DNA of 64,000 nt from Lachnospiraceae bacterium (GCA_021203205.1 JAJQBQ010000038.1:21374-85373); one strand, 5' to 3'; positions 1 to 7,893 are shown, counted from the stretch's first letter. Translations and numbers: made by a program. Notes: generated from the sequence alone by a model not told the origin.

Positions 1-2
1 CC

Positions 3-311
3 GTGCTCTGGTGTGGGGTCAACGCCGGCAACTTCTTTCAGACCGATTACAGCGGGTACGGTGTGCTGGTCATCGCGGTGCTGTACTACCTGAATCGCTT
101 CCGGAACGAGCAGATCGCGGTCGGCACCTTTGCAATGATCTTTGGCGACTATGCTTTCAACGGCAGCGTGACGGAACTGCTGGCCCCCATCGGCCTGCTT
201 CTTACGAAATTTTACAATGGGGAGCGGGGAATGCGGATGAAATATTTCTTCTATGTATTTTACCCGGTGCACCTGCTGTTGCTGGTGGCGCTGCGTGAAG
301 TTTTGTTTTAA
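3..311 (+). CDS. TraX-like membrane protein, C-terminal part (partial)
   Basis: The reading frame is open from the left edge of the window, so only the last 100 or so residues are visible. They hold several hydrophobic segments and end with the pattern KYFFYVFYPVHLLLL, which is typical of the TraX family of polytopic membrane proteins. TraX was named for F-pilin acetylation, but chromosomal relatives in Clostridia are common and their substrates are unknown. The stop at 309-311 is followed by a hairpin element at about 326-386. The real start lies outside the window. The family call rests on the C-terminal signature; the role is open. Confidence 0.7.
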   Translation: MLWCGVNAGNFFQTDYSGYGVLVIAVLYYLNRFRNEQIAVGTFAMIFGDYAFNGSVTELLAPIGLLLTKFYNGERGMRMKYFFYVFYPVHLLLLVALREVLF

Positions 312-325
312 CCGGGGAAGATTGC

Positions 326-386
326 GCTCCTGGGAGCAATCGGATTTCATTCCTGGTGGTGCCCGCGAAGCGGGCATGGGAGTTTG
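326..386 (+). repeat. hairpin-bearing repeat, copy 1
   Basis: A 7-bp stem TGCCCGC/GCGGGCA with loop GAA (360-376) is followed directly by TGGGAGTTT. A second copy with the same orientation and the same trailing TGGGAGTTT lies at 2594-2668. In that copy the stem is TACCCG/CGGGTA, so a G-C pair is replaced by A-T and pairing is kept. The two copies flank the ATPase/RloB-like gene pair. There is no T-run, so this is not an ordinary terminator. Confidence 0.5.
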
Positions 387-456
387 GAAAGATTTTATCG
401 AAACTGATTCAGAATGGTGCAGGACAGAATGTTGTATACAGCCGGGGGTGATGGAT

Positions 457-1905
457 ATGTTGGTGGAACTGCGCGTTAAAAACTGCTATATTTTTTCGGA
501 AGAGATCGTTTTCTCCATGAAGGCGGACATGACAAACAAAAAGCTTGCCGCGAACGTACACCGGGGCGCGGGGTGCGACGTCTTAAAAACCGCCTGCATC
601 TACGGCCCGAACAATGTCGGCAAGACCTGCCTGATCAAATGTTTCAAGGGGCTGAAACAGATTTTAAACAACGAACCGACTTCCTTAAACTCCAACATTT
701 TTCTGGATGACGGCACCTGCTCGCTGGGCGTGACCTTTACGGACGGGGATCGGGTGTTTACCTATGATTTTTCCTATAATGAGGAGAAGAAGGAGTTCCC
801 GAAGGAGAAGTTCGCCGAGCTTATCAGCCGGAAGAGCGAAGACGGCCTGCAGAGTGAGAATGGTCGGAGGAACGAGGACGGTCGACAGAGTAAAGATATT
901 CGACGAAGCGAAGACATACGACAGAATGAAGACGGTTGGAAGAGCGGAGATGGACGACAAAGTGAAGATAGTCGGCGGAGTGAAGGCGGACGGCAGAGCG
1001 AGGACAGTCGACAGAACGAAGATAACGGATTTCATGAGAAAGTTTACTGGTATCGCGACACGGCAGCCGGCGTTTATGAGTATGAGGATGACATGCTGGT
1101 GCGCATGATGCCGATTTTGTCCCGCCGAAGCCTCCTGATTCACCAGGTCGACACGTCATCCTTCCCGCTGCTGGATGAGATGAAGCAGCGCATCTTAAAG
1201 ATGGCCTCGGAGATCGAGGTGATCAGCATGGTGAATATCCCGATGCAGAAGACGATTGACCTCCTGAAAAATAAAAATGAGATGCAGGACAAGGTGGTGC
1301 AGTTTATCAAAAACGCGGATCTGGATATGGACAGCATTTCCTACGTGGAGCCGGAGGATATCCCCTGGAAGGACACGTACGAAAACGGGGTACATTCGGA
1401 CGAGGAGGTACTGGATCAGCCGGACCGCGGGTTTGACAGTATGCGGCTGGTGTCCGTCTACAAGGGCGTGCCGGTGCCGAGCCTCCTGTTTGATTCCACC
1501 GGCACGAAGAAAATCGCGGCGCTGGCGAGTTACATCATAGAAGCGCTGGAGCGCGGGCAGACGCTCATCATCGACGAGCTTGACAGCGGCATTCATTTTA
1601 AGCTGACCCGCGCCATGGTTGCCATGTTCAACAATGAGCTGAACCAGACCGCGCAGATGATCTTTTCCGTGCACGACACGCAGCTTCTGGACTGCCGAAG
1701 GCTGCTCCGACCGGAGCAGATTTGGTTCATTCACAAGGACCGGGAGGGTGTGTATGTTTATTCCCTCGCGGATGTCGATGAGTCGAAAAACACCCGGCAG
1801 GAGGATGTGCAGGAGCGCTACCGCCGCGGGGATTTGGGAGCGCTGCCGAATCCGCAGCTGATCGACACGCTGCTGCAGATGTCGGACGCGGGGCGGACGG
1901 GATAA
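457..1905 (+). CDS. RloA-like AAA ATPase with a hexapeptide repeat insertion
   Basis: A 482-residue P-loop ATPase of the ABC/SMC-like class (COG1106, RloA/AAA_15 type). The Walker A motif GPNNVGKT is at residues 50-57. The C-terminal part carries the Walker B region TLIIDELDSGIH, followed by FSVHDTQLLD, the usual switch histidine of this class. Start 457 is preferred because GGGGG lies 8 nt upstream; upstream in-frame starts have no ribosome site. Residues 130-189 are ten hexapeptide repeats of the type RQSEDG, absent from normal relatives and encoded by an 18-bp array. The partner RloB-like gene starts 41 bp downstream. Such ATPase/TOPRIM pairs often act in phage defence, which is an inference here. 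Confidence 0.75.
   Translation: MLVELRVKNCYIFSEEIVFSMKADMTNKKLAANVHRGAGCDVLKTACIYGPNNVGKTCLIKCFKGLKQILNNEPTSLNSNIFLDDGTCSLGVTFTDGDRVFTYDFSYNEEKKEFPKEKFAELISRKSEDGLQSENGRRNEDGRQSKDIRRSEDIRQNEDGWKSGDGRQSEDSRRSEGGRQSEDSRQNEDNGFHEKVYWYRDTAAGVYEYEDDMLVRMMPILSRRSLLIHQVDTSSFPLLDEMKQRILKMASEIEVISMVNIPMQKTIDLLKNKNEMQDKVVQFIKNADLDMDSISYVEPEDIPWKDTYENGVHSDEEVLDQPDRGFDSMRLVSVYKGVPVPSLLFDSTGTKKIAALASYIIEALERGQTLIIDELDSGIHFKLTRAMVAMFNNELNQTAQMIFSVHDTQLLDCRRLLRPEQIWFIHKDREGVYVYSLADVDESKNTRQEDVQERYRRGDLGALPNPQLIDTLLQMSDAGRTG
844..1023 (+). repeat. coding minisatellite, 10 x 18 bp
   Basis: Exactly 180 bp divide into ten 18-bp units, each encoding a variant of R-(R/Q)-(S/N)-E-D-(G/S/I). Units differ by point changes but none by length, so the ATPase frame is kept throughout. 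It lies between the Walker A and Walker B halves of the protein. Confidence 0.9.
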
Positions 1906-1946
1906 CGTTTTAAGTCTGTTTTTTGGAAACTGAAGGGGGGGATTAT

Positions 1947-2585
1947 ATGGCCGCCAGAATTCCGCAGGCCGCCTCACAGAGATCTGTTTTAAAAATATGT
2001 GTGATCTGTGAGGGCTATGAAGAATATGAATACATGCAGCGGCTGGCCGAAATCGGCGCCTGGAATCCGATTTATGCCATCGACCTCGTAAACGCGAAGG
2101 GAAACGGAAATATCCCGGCCCGTTACCAGGACCGCTACCAGAACGGCGATTACGACGCGGTGTTCGCCTTCTGCGACACGGATCAGAAGCCGTTCGAGCC
2201 CTACGATGAGATCAAGCGCAAAATCAACGTGTTCCACGGTGTGGACGGTGCGGCCGATGAAGTGGTCGTGTTTGGGAATCCGTGCACCATGCAGATCATT
2301 ATCCTGCACTGGCGCAACATTATTCTGGAATCTCATAAGAAAAATTTTAACGCGCCGATTCTGGAGGAGGTTCTGCACATCCGCGGCTACCGCGCCCGGG
2401 CGGATCAGCGGGAGCGGCTGTTCCGCAACGTGACGAACCGAAATTTCTGGAAGATGTACGAGCGTGTGCGGGGGCTGCCCGGGAAGGACACGATCCTGGG
2501 GAGCAGCAATTTTGGAAAATTTATCGACCGCATGCGGGACAGCAGCGGAGAATGGACGCGGGCGTTTAATGAATTTTTAATATAA
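1947..2585 (+). CDS. RloB-like TOPRIM-type protein
   Basis: A 212-residue protein with the RloB pattern. There is an N-terminal CEGYEEYEYMQRL motif (family form cEG-tE--Y), a central FAFCDTDQKPFEPYDEI acidic motif (D-x-D) and VVFGNPCTMQIIILHW, which matches the RloB nPcfE-W-l-H block. The RloB fold is TOPRIM-like and probably a metal-dependent nuclease. GGGGGG 6 nt before ATG 1947 sets the start. Pairing with the upstream ATPase matches RloA/RloB couples first seen inside type I restriction loci, but no hsd genes are present here. One difference is that the usual E of PcfE reads as Q or M here, so catalysis should not be assumed. Confidence 0.7.
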   Translation: MAARIPQAASQRSVLKICVICEGYEEYEYMQRLAEIGAWNPIYAIDLVNAKGNGNIPARYQDRYQNGDYDAVFAFCDTDQKPFEPYDEIKRKINVFHGVDGAADEVVVFGNPCTMQIIILHWRNIILESHKKNFNAPILEEVLHIRGYRARADQRERLFRNVTNRNFWKMYERVRGLPGKDTILGSSNFGKFIDRMRDSSGEWTRAFNEFLI

Positions 2586-2593
2586 AAGTTTGC

Positions 2594-2668
2594 CATCCAG
2601 GGAGCACACAGCGCGGAACGATGGGCTTTTATCTCTGGGTACCCGAGTAGCGGGTATGGGAGTTTAGA
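2594..2668 (+). repeat. hairpin-bearing repeat, copy 2
   Basis: A stem TACCCG/CGGGTA around a short loop (2640-2656), followed by TGGGAGTTT, in the same orientation as the copy at 326-386. It begins within 10 bp of the RloB-like stop codon. Part of its left half (CGGAACGATGGGCT) recurs at 25560-25573, just before the DUF512 gene. Confidence 0.5.
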
Positions 2669-2685
2669 GTGAGAAAACCGCCGGT

Positions 2686-3216
2686 TCACGGATTTGAACT
2701 GATTTTCGTCAGTTTTCTGACAGTGAACTGCGCTGCCATCCCGGTGAATGCCCCCGTGACAAGCGCGGAAAGCATGAGAAACGGCACATAAATCAGCACG
2801 GCTGTGCTCCCCGTGAGCAGAAGTGCCACAAGGATCTGCCCAAGATTGTGAAAAACGGCGCCGAACATGCTGGTGAGCACAATATGCTTTTTGCGAAAAG
2901 CCCGGCACAGCAACGCCATCACCCCAAAGCAGAGAACGCCTCCCGCAAGGCTGTAGGCCAGAAAGATAATCTGCCCGGCGAAAACCGCGGAGAGCACAAT
3001 GCGGAGCATCAGCACCAGAAAGGCGTCACCCGCACCGTATAACATGAGCACGATCAGCGTGATCACGTTCGCCAGCCCGGGCTTCACGCCGGGAATGGGA
3101 ATGAGATTTACCAGAGACGCCTCCACGGTGTGGATAATCAGCGCCAGCGCGGTAAACAGCGCCAGGCTCACCAGGCGGGACGTGGACATGTGGGGGGATT
3201 TTTTTTGTGTAGTCAT
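2686..3216 (-). CDS. Gx transporter family protein (Hpre_diP_synt_I)
   Basis: A 176-residue protein with about five hydrophobic segments. It opens with ALFTALALIIHTVEASL and PGVKPGLANVITL, the signature of the Gx transporter family (also labelled heptaprenyl diphosphate synthase component I). AGGTGA 5 nt before the ATG supports the start. It is the last gene of a minus-strand trio behind a NusG-domain-II protein and ApbE. In Clostridia these three families recur together and are linked to extracytoplasmic flavinylation of electron-transfer proteins such as Rnf. No rnf genes are visible here. A role in importing a flavin-related or quinone-related small molecule is inference. Confidence 0.85.
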   Translation of the reverse strand: MTTQKKSPHMSTSRLVSLALFTALALIIHTVEASLVNLIPIPGVKPGLANVITLIVLMLYGAGDAFLVLMLRIVLSAVFAGQIIFLAYSLAGGVLCFGVMALLCRAFRKKHIVLTSMFGAVFHNLGQILVALLLTGSTAVLIYVPFLMLSALVTGAFTGMAAQFTVRKLTKISSNP

Positions 3217-3319
3217 AAGTCACCTGCATGCATTTGCTTAAAAAACGCGAAAAAGCCCTGATTAACTGAGTTACACGCGTTAAAAACTACTAAGAATGAG
3301 CAATATCCTCGTCCGAAAG

Positions 3320-3477
3320 TATTTTGAAAATTACGGATGAAGACATCTCGTCTTTTGAGAAAAGAATTCAGGGAATCCCGAACGAAGACAGTCAGTCCTT
3401 TCGGGAAGCGATTCAGGGAATTCTGGACGAAGACGTTCAGTCCTTTCGGGAAGCGATTCGGAAAATCCCGGACGGGA
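3320..3477 (+). repeat. 45-bp tandem repeat between NusG-II and Gx genes
   Basis: About 3.5 units of 45 bp begin at 3320, 3365, 3410 and 3455; the core of each resembles GAAGACGTTCAGTCCTTTCG. The array ends exactly where the stop codon of the minus-strand NusG-II gene begins (3478). It is noncoding for the annotated genes, although its period is a multiple of 3. Confidence 0.85.
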
Positions 3478-3891
3478 TCAGTAAGAAACAGCGTCCGGCT
3501 CGTCACCGGTTCCGTCATCTGTCTTCACCTGTATCACCAGCCCGTTCGGGAGACATACGATCGGAAGAGCCGCGCTCCCGGTTGCTCCCATGTGGACGCA
3601 CAGCAGGTCGGGGCAGCTGGCATCGGTCACGGCAATCGTGCCGCCCGATACCTCAATCGTGTTGAAGGAGCCGTCCTCCCCGTAAATTGTGAAGACTCCA
3701 TCTTCCGAGCCGTCCAGGGAAACCGTGCGTATCAGATCCCCGTTCCGGTAGATTTCCGCGTATGTTCCCGCCTCCCGGCCGAGATAAAGGTGCGCGATAC
3801 CGGCCACGCTCGCGATGGCGATGATGATCAGAGTTGCTGTTAATATTACGAACAGAGTTTGTTCGTCTTTTCTCTTATCTTTTAATTTCAT
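3478..3891 (-). CDS. NusG domain II-containing protein
   Basis: A 137-residue protein with one N-terminal membrane segment (residues 12-34) and an extracytoplasmic domain of the NusG_II family. The conserved core TDASCPDLLCVHMG holds the two cysteines typical of this family. These proteins are always found beside Gx transporter and ApbE genes in Clostridia, as here, but their precise function is unknown. The start ATG lies inside a 17-19 bp repeat array that supplies similar ATGs upstream, and no strong ribosome site is visible. Translation initiation may therefore be weak or the start approximate. Confidence 0.85.
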   Translation of the reverse strand: MKLKDKRKDEQTLFVILTATLIIIAIASVAGIAHLYLGREAGTYAEIYRNGDLIRTVSLDGSEDGVFTIYGEDGSFNTIEVSGGTIAVTDASCPDLLCVHMGATGSAALPIVCLPNGLVIQVKTDDGTGDEPDAVSY

Positions 3892-3986
3892 AGTTATCTT
3901 TCAATCATGGTTATTTTTTCAATCATGATTATCTTTCAATCATAGTTATTTTTCGGTTCTATAGTTATCTTTCAATTCCATAGTTC
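3886..3986 (+). repeat. 17-19 bp tandem repeat upstream of NusG-II gene
   Basis: About six imperfect units of the form TTTCAATCATAGTTATC. The first unit overlaps the minus-strand start codon of the NusG-II gene. On the minus strand each unit presents an ATG preceded by GATAAC or AATAAC. Confidence 0.8.
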
Positions 3987-4043
3987 GTTCTTTTTTTTGA
4001 TGCACATAACATCAAGATCAAAGTCAAAGTGTTTATTTCAATG

Positions 4044-4072
4044 ATCGGATGTTCGCATCCGAATTCATGTGT
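4044..4072 (+). repeat. dispersed palindrome P1, copy A
   Basis: CGGATGTTCGCATCCG followed by AATTCATGTG. Related palindromes lie at 45285-45321 (opposite orientation) and 62667-62725. It sits in the 292-bp gap between apbE and the NusG-II gene. Confidence 0.6.
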
Positions 4073-4150
4073 TTTAGGAATCTAAAAACATTCAGTGCTT
4101 ACGTTTTTAAAGCAAACAGGTCAAAAATGGTTGCATCTTCCTGTTTTACA

Positions 4151-4169
4151 GGTTCAGGATTTCCTGACC
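4151..4169 (+). repeat. small palindrome P2, copy near apbE
   Basis: GGTTCAGGATTTCCTGACC, an imperfect palindrome followed by CTGGTGCCATAATTT. A close relative is the perfect palindrome at 19784-19803, which is followed by AGGTGTCATTTGATTT. It lies just past the apbE stop on the minus strand, so it could also act as a weak terminator. Confidence 0.45.
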
Positions 4170-4183
4170 CTGGTGCCATAATT

Positions 4184-5485
4184 TCAGGACTCCGGAAGCG
4201 TATACTCATCCGCGCTCAGCGTAAAAATATCAGCCAGCCCGTCCGTCACATACACATTTTTATCTTCATCCACAAAAATCGCCTCAGCGCCGTAGAGTGA
4301 AAGAAGAGATAGACTATCCTCGTACCCCAGCACAAAACAGGCAGTGGAAAGCGCATCGCTTAACAGTCCGCTGTCGCAGACGACCGTGACCGAAATCAGT
4401 CCGCTGTCGGCCGGGTAACCGGTCTCCGGATCCAGAATGTGGCAGTAACGGGTGCCGTCTTCGATGAAATATTTTTCGTAGTCGCCGGAAGTAGAGATAT
4501 AGCAGGTTCCGGTTACCTTTAAAATGCCAAGATAGCCGTCCTCATCCCGCGGGTCGCGGATAGCGACAGACCAGTCTGTGCCATCCGGCTTTGTGCCCCA
4601 GGTGAGAATGCTTCCGCCGATGCTCACCACCGCGGCGGTCACCGTATCCTCCGCTTCCAGCAGCTCGCCGACCGCGTCACAGCCGATGCCCTTGCCGACC
4701 GCGCCGAGATCCAGCGCCATGCCTGCGGGGACGGACAGAAGATTGCCGCTCAGCGAAAGTCTTTCGTACCCGGTAAAAGGCAGGACAGCCGCGATCTCGT
4801 CCTCCGAGGGAATGCGCGGATTTGACCCGCCGATATCCCAGAGCTGTGAGAGCAGACCGACGGTCGGGTCAAGAGCGCCGCCGCTGTTTAAGGATACATC
4901 CAGAATTTCGGTCAGGTAAGAGGCGAGAGTGTCGGAGAGAGTGATTTCGTATACTTCCGGTTCGGTTTCATAGTATGTGTCACAGGTTGAATCTGAATCA
5001 GTTTCTGAACCTGAGTCATAGGCTAAATCTGAATCAGTTTCTGAACCTGAGTCATAGACTGAATCTGTGTCAGACTCCGAGCCTGCATCAGATTCTGAAT
5101 ACTGGCCGGATCCTGCCACGCAGGACACGGCCGCCTCGGCGTTGATTTGCCCGATTTCCGATGTCTCGACTCTCCAGGACAAGACATCATTTTCCAAATC
5201 CGTCAAAAGTGAGGTCACCTTTTCGCCAGTGTATTCGCCCGTATTGTCATCTGTCGATGAGATTGAGGCGTCAGTATAAAATGTTGCTGTCAGCGTGGTT
5301 CCCATGGCCAGGCTGGTCAGGGTCTGGACATCTGCATCACTGTCGGAAGAACCTGCGCCGGATAAGGATGGAAGTGCGCAGCCCGTAAGCAGGAAGACTA
5401 TCACACAAAGGACAGCACAGCCTGAGAAGGCGGGTACAGCGCCGTGTAGAAGATATCGCTGTGGAATTTTACGAAACAAAATCAT
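4184..5485 (-). CDS. apbE: FAD:protein FMN transferase, lipoprotein
   Basis: A 433-residue ApbE-family lipoprotein that transfers FMN from FAD onto threonine residues of membrane electron-transfer proteins. The signal peptide ends in the lipobox LLTGC. Family blocks seen are DLGAVGKGIGCDAV, VVSIGGSI, STSGDYEKY, HILDPETGYPAD and a DALSTA box with conserved D and T. Start 5485 is chosen because AAGGAAAG lies 9 nt upstream; the longer start at 5506 has none. An acidic S/D/E-rich insertion lies between the N-terminal domain and the YEITLSDTLA helix and contains a 36-bp repeat. Together with the NusG-II and Gx genes it forms a flavinylation module. Confidence 0.92.
   Translation of the reverse strand: MILFRKIPQRYLLHGAVPAFSGCAVLCVIVFLLTGCALPSLSGAGSSDSDADVQTLTSLAMGTTLTATFYTDASISSTDDNTGEYTGEKVTSLLTDLENDVLSWRVETSEIGQINAEAAVSCVAGSGQYSESDAGSESDTDSVYDSGSETDSDLAYDSGSETDSDSTCDTYYETEPEVYEITLSDTLASYLTEILDVSLNSGGALDPTVGLLSQLWDIGGSNPRIPSEDEIAAVLPFTGYERLSLSGNLLSVPAGMALDLGAVGKGIGCDAVGELLEAEDTVTAAVVSIGGSILTWGTKPDGTDWSVAIRDPRDEDGYLGILKVTGTCYISTSGDYEKYFIEDGTRYCHILDPETGYPADSGLISVTVVCDSGLLSDALSTACFVLGYEDSLSLLSLYGAEAIFVDEDKNVYVTDGLADIFTLSADEYTLPES
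4993..5100 (-). repeat. 36-bp coding repeat inside apbE
   Basis: Three units begin at 4993, 5029 and 5065. The first two are nearly identical. They encode 12-residue repeats of the type YDSGSETDSDLA in the ApbE insertion. Confidence 0.85.
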
Positions 5486-5890
5486 AAATATAAACTTTCC
5501 TTGCATTACTTTTTTTGTGCTTAGTAATCTTTAAGACTACACCTAAGGCACTAACCAGGGATAGAACCTGTCAGACAATCTGCCATTTGTTCATACAGGA
5601 ACGGCTCTTTCATGGCTGCCTGACAGGCTTTTCATAGTTGCATTTGCTTTTATTGTTATAACCTGCCGGACATCATAACACAAACAGATGTGAAGTTCAA
5701 TCAGAGAAAAAACGATTGCTGTTTTCAAAGAGAGAAAACGGCTGGCTGCGGAAAGAAAAATTTGGTCGGAGAAAGAAGAGCCTGCCGCATGAAAAAGAAG
5801 CGCCAGTCGCTTGAAAAAGAAGCTTGACTTTTTATTCGTAAAGCTATATAGTTTAGAAAAGTCTAACATGCCAAAAATGAGAGGATGGTG
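5486..5890. other. 405-bp intergenic region between divergent apbE and AAA-PD(D/E)XK gene
   Basis: No gene is supported here. An inverted repeat CCTGTCAG (5567-5574)/CTGACAGG (5620-5627) followed by CTTTTC could form a long-loop hairpin. A good promoter for the rightward gene lies at 5824-5852. The rightmost half is visibly AT-richer than the flanking operons. Confidence 0.5.
5824..5852 (+). promoter_or_regulatory. sigma-A type promoter for the 5.9 kb gene
   Basis: TTGACT, a 17-nt spacer, then TATAGT, ending about 38 bp before the start codon. Both hexamers deviate from consensus by one base. Confidence 0.6.
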
Positions 5891-7600
5891 ATGATTATGG
5901 AAAGACGGAAGATGATCCCGGTTGGTGTCGAGGATTTTGAAAAGCTTCGGACAGAGAATTACTATTATGTAGACAAAACAGCTATGATTCGCGACTTACT
6001 TTATAACCGGGGTGAAGTAAATCTGTTCACCAGACCCAGACGTTTCGGAAAAACACTGAACATGAGCATGTTGAAGTCCTTTTTTGAGATTGGGTCGGAT
6101 CCTGCACTGTTTGACGGCCTTGCAATCTCGAAAGAGGAAGAACTTTGCACAAGGTATCAGGGACAGTTTCCGGTCGTATCCGTCAGCCTGAAGGGCATAG
6201 AGGGCGCGGATTTCGCTGAAGCACGCGCCATGGCAGTGGGTATAATTAACAGAGAAGCCAGACGATTAAGTTTTCTTGAAGAAAGCGAGAAGCTGACCGA
6301 AACTGAAAAGAGCAAATTCTCACAGCTGCAAATGCAGGAAATTTCGAATGATATGTTAAGCAGCAGTCTCCAGCTTCTGACAGAATTGCTTGAAAAGCAA
6401 TATGGTAAAAAAGTGATTCTCCTGATTGACGAGTACGATGTACCACTGGCAAAAGCAAGCGAGTATGGATATTATGATGATATGATTAAACTGATTCGTG
6501 GCATGTTTAACCAGGCCCTGAAAACGAATCCGAGCCTTTACTTCGCCGTAATGACTGGCTGTCTGCGGGTTTCGAAGGAGAGTATCTTTACCGGGCTGAA
6601 CAATCCTCTGGTTCTCTCGATTTTGAATGCGGGCTTTGACAGCTATTTTGGCTTTACAGACCATGAAGTCCGTGAGATGTTGGCATATTACGGATTTATG
6701 GAAAAGTATGACACTGTGCGTGAATGGTATGATGGGTATATGTTTGGGAATGCCAGAGTGTATAACCCATGGGATATTATTCGCTATCTGTATGATTTGA
6801 GCTGGGATTCAAAGGCACCACCGCAGGATTACTGGTCAAACACGAGTGGTAACCAGGTGATTAGAAAACTGATTGAAGAATACGGGAATGAGGAGACAAA
6901 GGAAGAAATTGAGACTTTGCTTGCAGGAGAAACTGTAACAAAGGAAATCCGCGAAGATCTGACCTATAATACCATGTACGCATCCATAGATAACATTTGG
7001 AGCGTCCTTTTCACCACCGGCTATCTGACGCTGCGCGAAAGGCCGGTTGACAGACGATGCACGCTGGCCATCCCGAACCGCGAAGTGACGGATCTGTTTG
7101 CGGATCAGATCAAAGAATTGTTCAGGGAGCGTGTCGCAAAGGAAAGCAGCAAACGGGATCAACTCTGCGATGCCGTTGAGTCAGGAGATGCCGCCTCGCT
7201 GGAAGAGATGTTCACGGATTACCTTGATGACACGATCAGTCTGCAGGACACCTATGTTCTTAAAGACAGGAAAGAGAACTTTTATCACGGTATTCTTCTT
7301 GGAATCTTTGCGTACAGGGCGGACTGGCGGACGAAGTCAAACCAGCAGGCCGGAGACGGCTTTGCGGACATTCGTATTCGGGTGCGAAAAAAGAACATTG
7401 GCATCGTGATTGAGATGAAATACGCCGAAAACGCAAAGTTTGACGATGCGCTGCAGGAAGCTTTTGATCAGATCAGGCAGGAGGATTACGTGCATGAGCT
7501 GAAAAAGGAAGGTTATCCGGTAATTTATAAGTTCGGTGTTGCCTGCTATAAAAAACGGTGCAAAGTGCGGTGCGAGAAAGAAGAAGCCATGATTATGTAA
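5891..7600 (+). CDS. AAA-ATPase-like / PD-(D/E)XK nuclease family protein (DUF1703 type)
   Basis: A 569-residue member of a family abundant and multicopy in Clostridia and Bacteroidetes. The N-terminus has the signature PVGVEDFEKLR and YYVDKTAMIRDLL, then FTRPRRFGKTLNMSML, a P-loop-like motif. LLIDEYDVPLAKA is the Walker B equivalent. The C-terminal DGFADIRIR and GIVIEMKYA blocks are the D and E-x-K of a PD-(D/E)XK fold. Start 5891 follows GAGG by 6 nt; 5897 is also possible. The cellular role of the family is unknown and nuclease activity is only predicted. It has its own promoter, stands alone and is AT-richer than its neighbours, consistent with transfer. Confidence 0.85.
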   Translation: MIMERRKMIPVGVEDFEKLRTENYYYVDKTAMIRDLLYNRGEVNLFTRPRRFGKTLNMSMLKSFFEIGSDPALFDGLAISKEEELCTRYQGQFPVVSVSLKGIEGADFAEARAMAVGIINREARRLSFLEESEKLTETEKSKFSQLQMQEISNDMLSSSLQLLTELLEKQYGKKVILLIDEYDVPLAKASEYGYYDDMIKLIRGMFNQALKTNPSLYFAVMTGCLRVSKESIFTGLNNPLVLSILNAGFDSYFGFTDHEVREMLAYYGFMEKYDTVREWYDGYMFGNARVYNPWDIIRYLYDLSWDSKAPPQDYWSNTSGNQVIRKLIEEYGNEETKEEIETLLAGETVTKEIREDLTYNTMYASIDNIWSVLFTTGYLTLRERPVDRRCTLAIPNREVTDLFADQIKELFRERVAKESSKRDQLCDAVESGDAASLEEMFTDYLDDTISLQDTYVLKDRKENFYHGILLGIFAYRADWRTKSNQQAGDGFADIRIRVRKKNIGIVIEMKYAENAKFDDALQEAFDQIRQEDYVHELKKEGYPVIYKFGVACYKKRCKVRCEKEEAMIM

Positions 7601-7674
7601 TGCAGAAACTGTGAGCAGTAACACCGTGAACAGTAACTATGGAAAAAATTACAGAAAAATTTTTGCATAAAAAC

Positions 7675-7703
7675 TTGAAACCTGACGTACTCTAGTGTAT
7701 AAT
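7675..7703 (+). promoter_or_regulatory. promoter of 6S RNA
   Basis: TTGAAA, a 17-nt spacer and a perfect TATAAT, placing the transcript start near 7710, exactly at the base of the predicted 6S closing stem. Confidence 0.7.
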
Positions 7704-7708
7704 ACAGC

Positions 7709-7893
7709 CATCTTCCCTGGAATGTGCGACACTCCTCTTTATTTTGAGCCTACATTACCCAAAAGGGATTCCTATATTGCCATCATGATGACACGCCTTC
7801 CACGAGTTGGACTTCAGATATGATGACTGCGGTTGCCCACCTAGCATTTCGCTAGGATCAAATGAGAGGAAACGGCATCCCGGGGAAATTTTA
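7709..7893 (+). ncRNA. ssrS: 6S RNA
   Basis: About 185 nt that fold as one long interrupted hairpin. The 5' end TTCCCTGG pairs with CCGGGGAA at the 3' end. CCTCTTTATTTTGA (about 7734) pairs with TCAAATGAGAGG (about 7858). In between is an open centre with a small hairpin CCTAGC/GCTAGG on the 3' side, as in known 6S RNAs. The 5' stretch CCTGGAATGTGCGA and the 3' stretch CGGCATCCCGGGGA closely resemble the E. coli 6S ends. 6S RNA mimics an open promoter and binds the sigma-A holoenzyme. A strong promoter lies just upstream and spoIID follows within 10 bp. The exact 3' end is uncertain. Confidence 0.82.

Noticed and set aside
1195..1977. Long minus-strand open frame opposite the ATPase gene
   Set aside because: It mirrors codon structure of the plus-strand gene, has no ribosome site and reads as low-quality Arg/His/Leu-rich sequence.
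3324..3665. Plus-strand frame over the 45-bp array
   Set aside because: It is translated repeat sequence that continues antisense to the NusG-II gene; no start signal.
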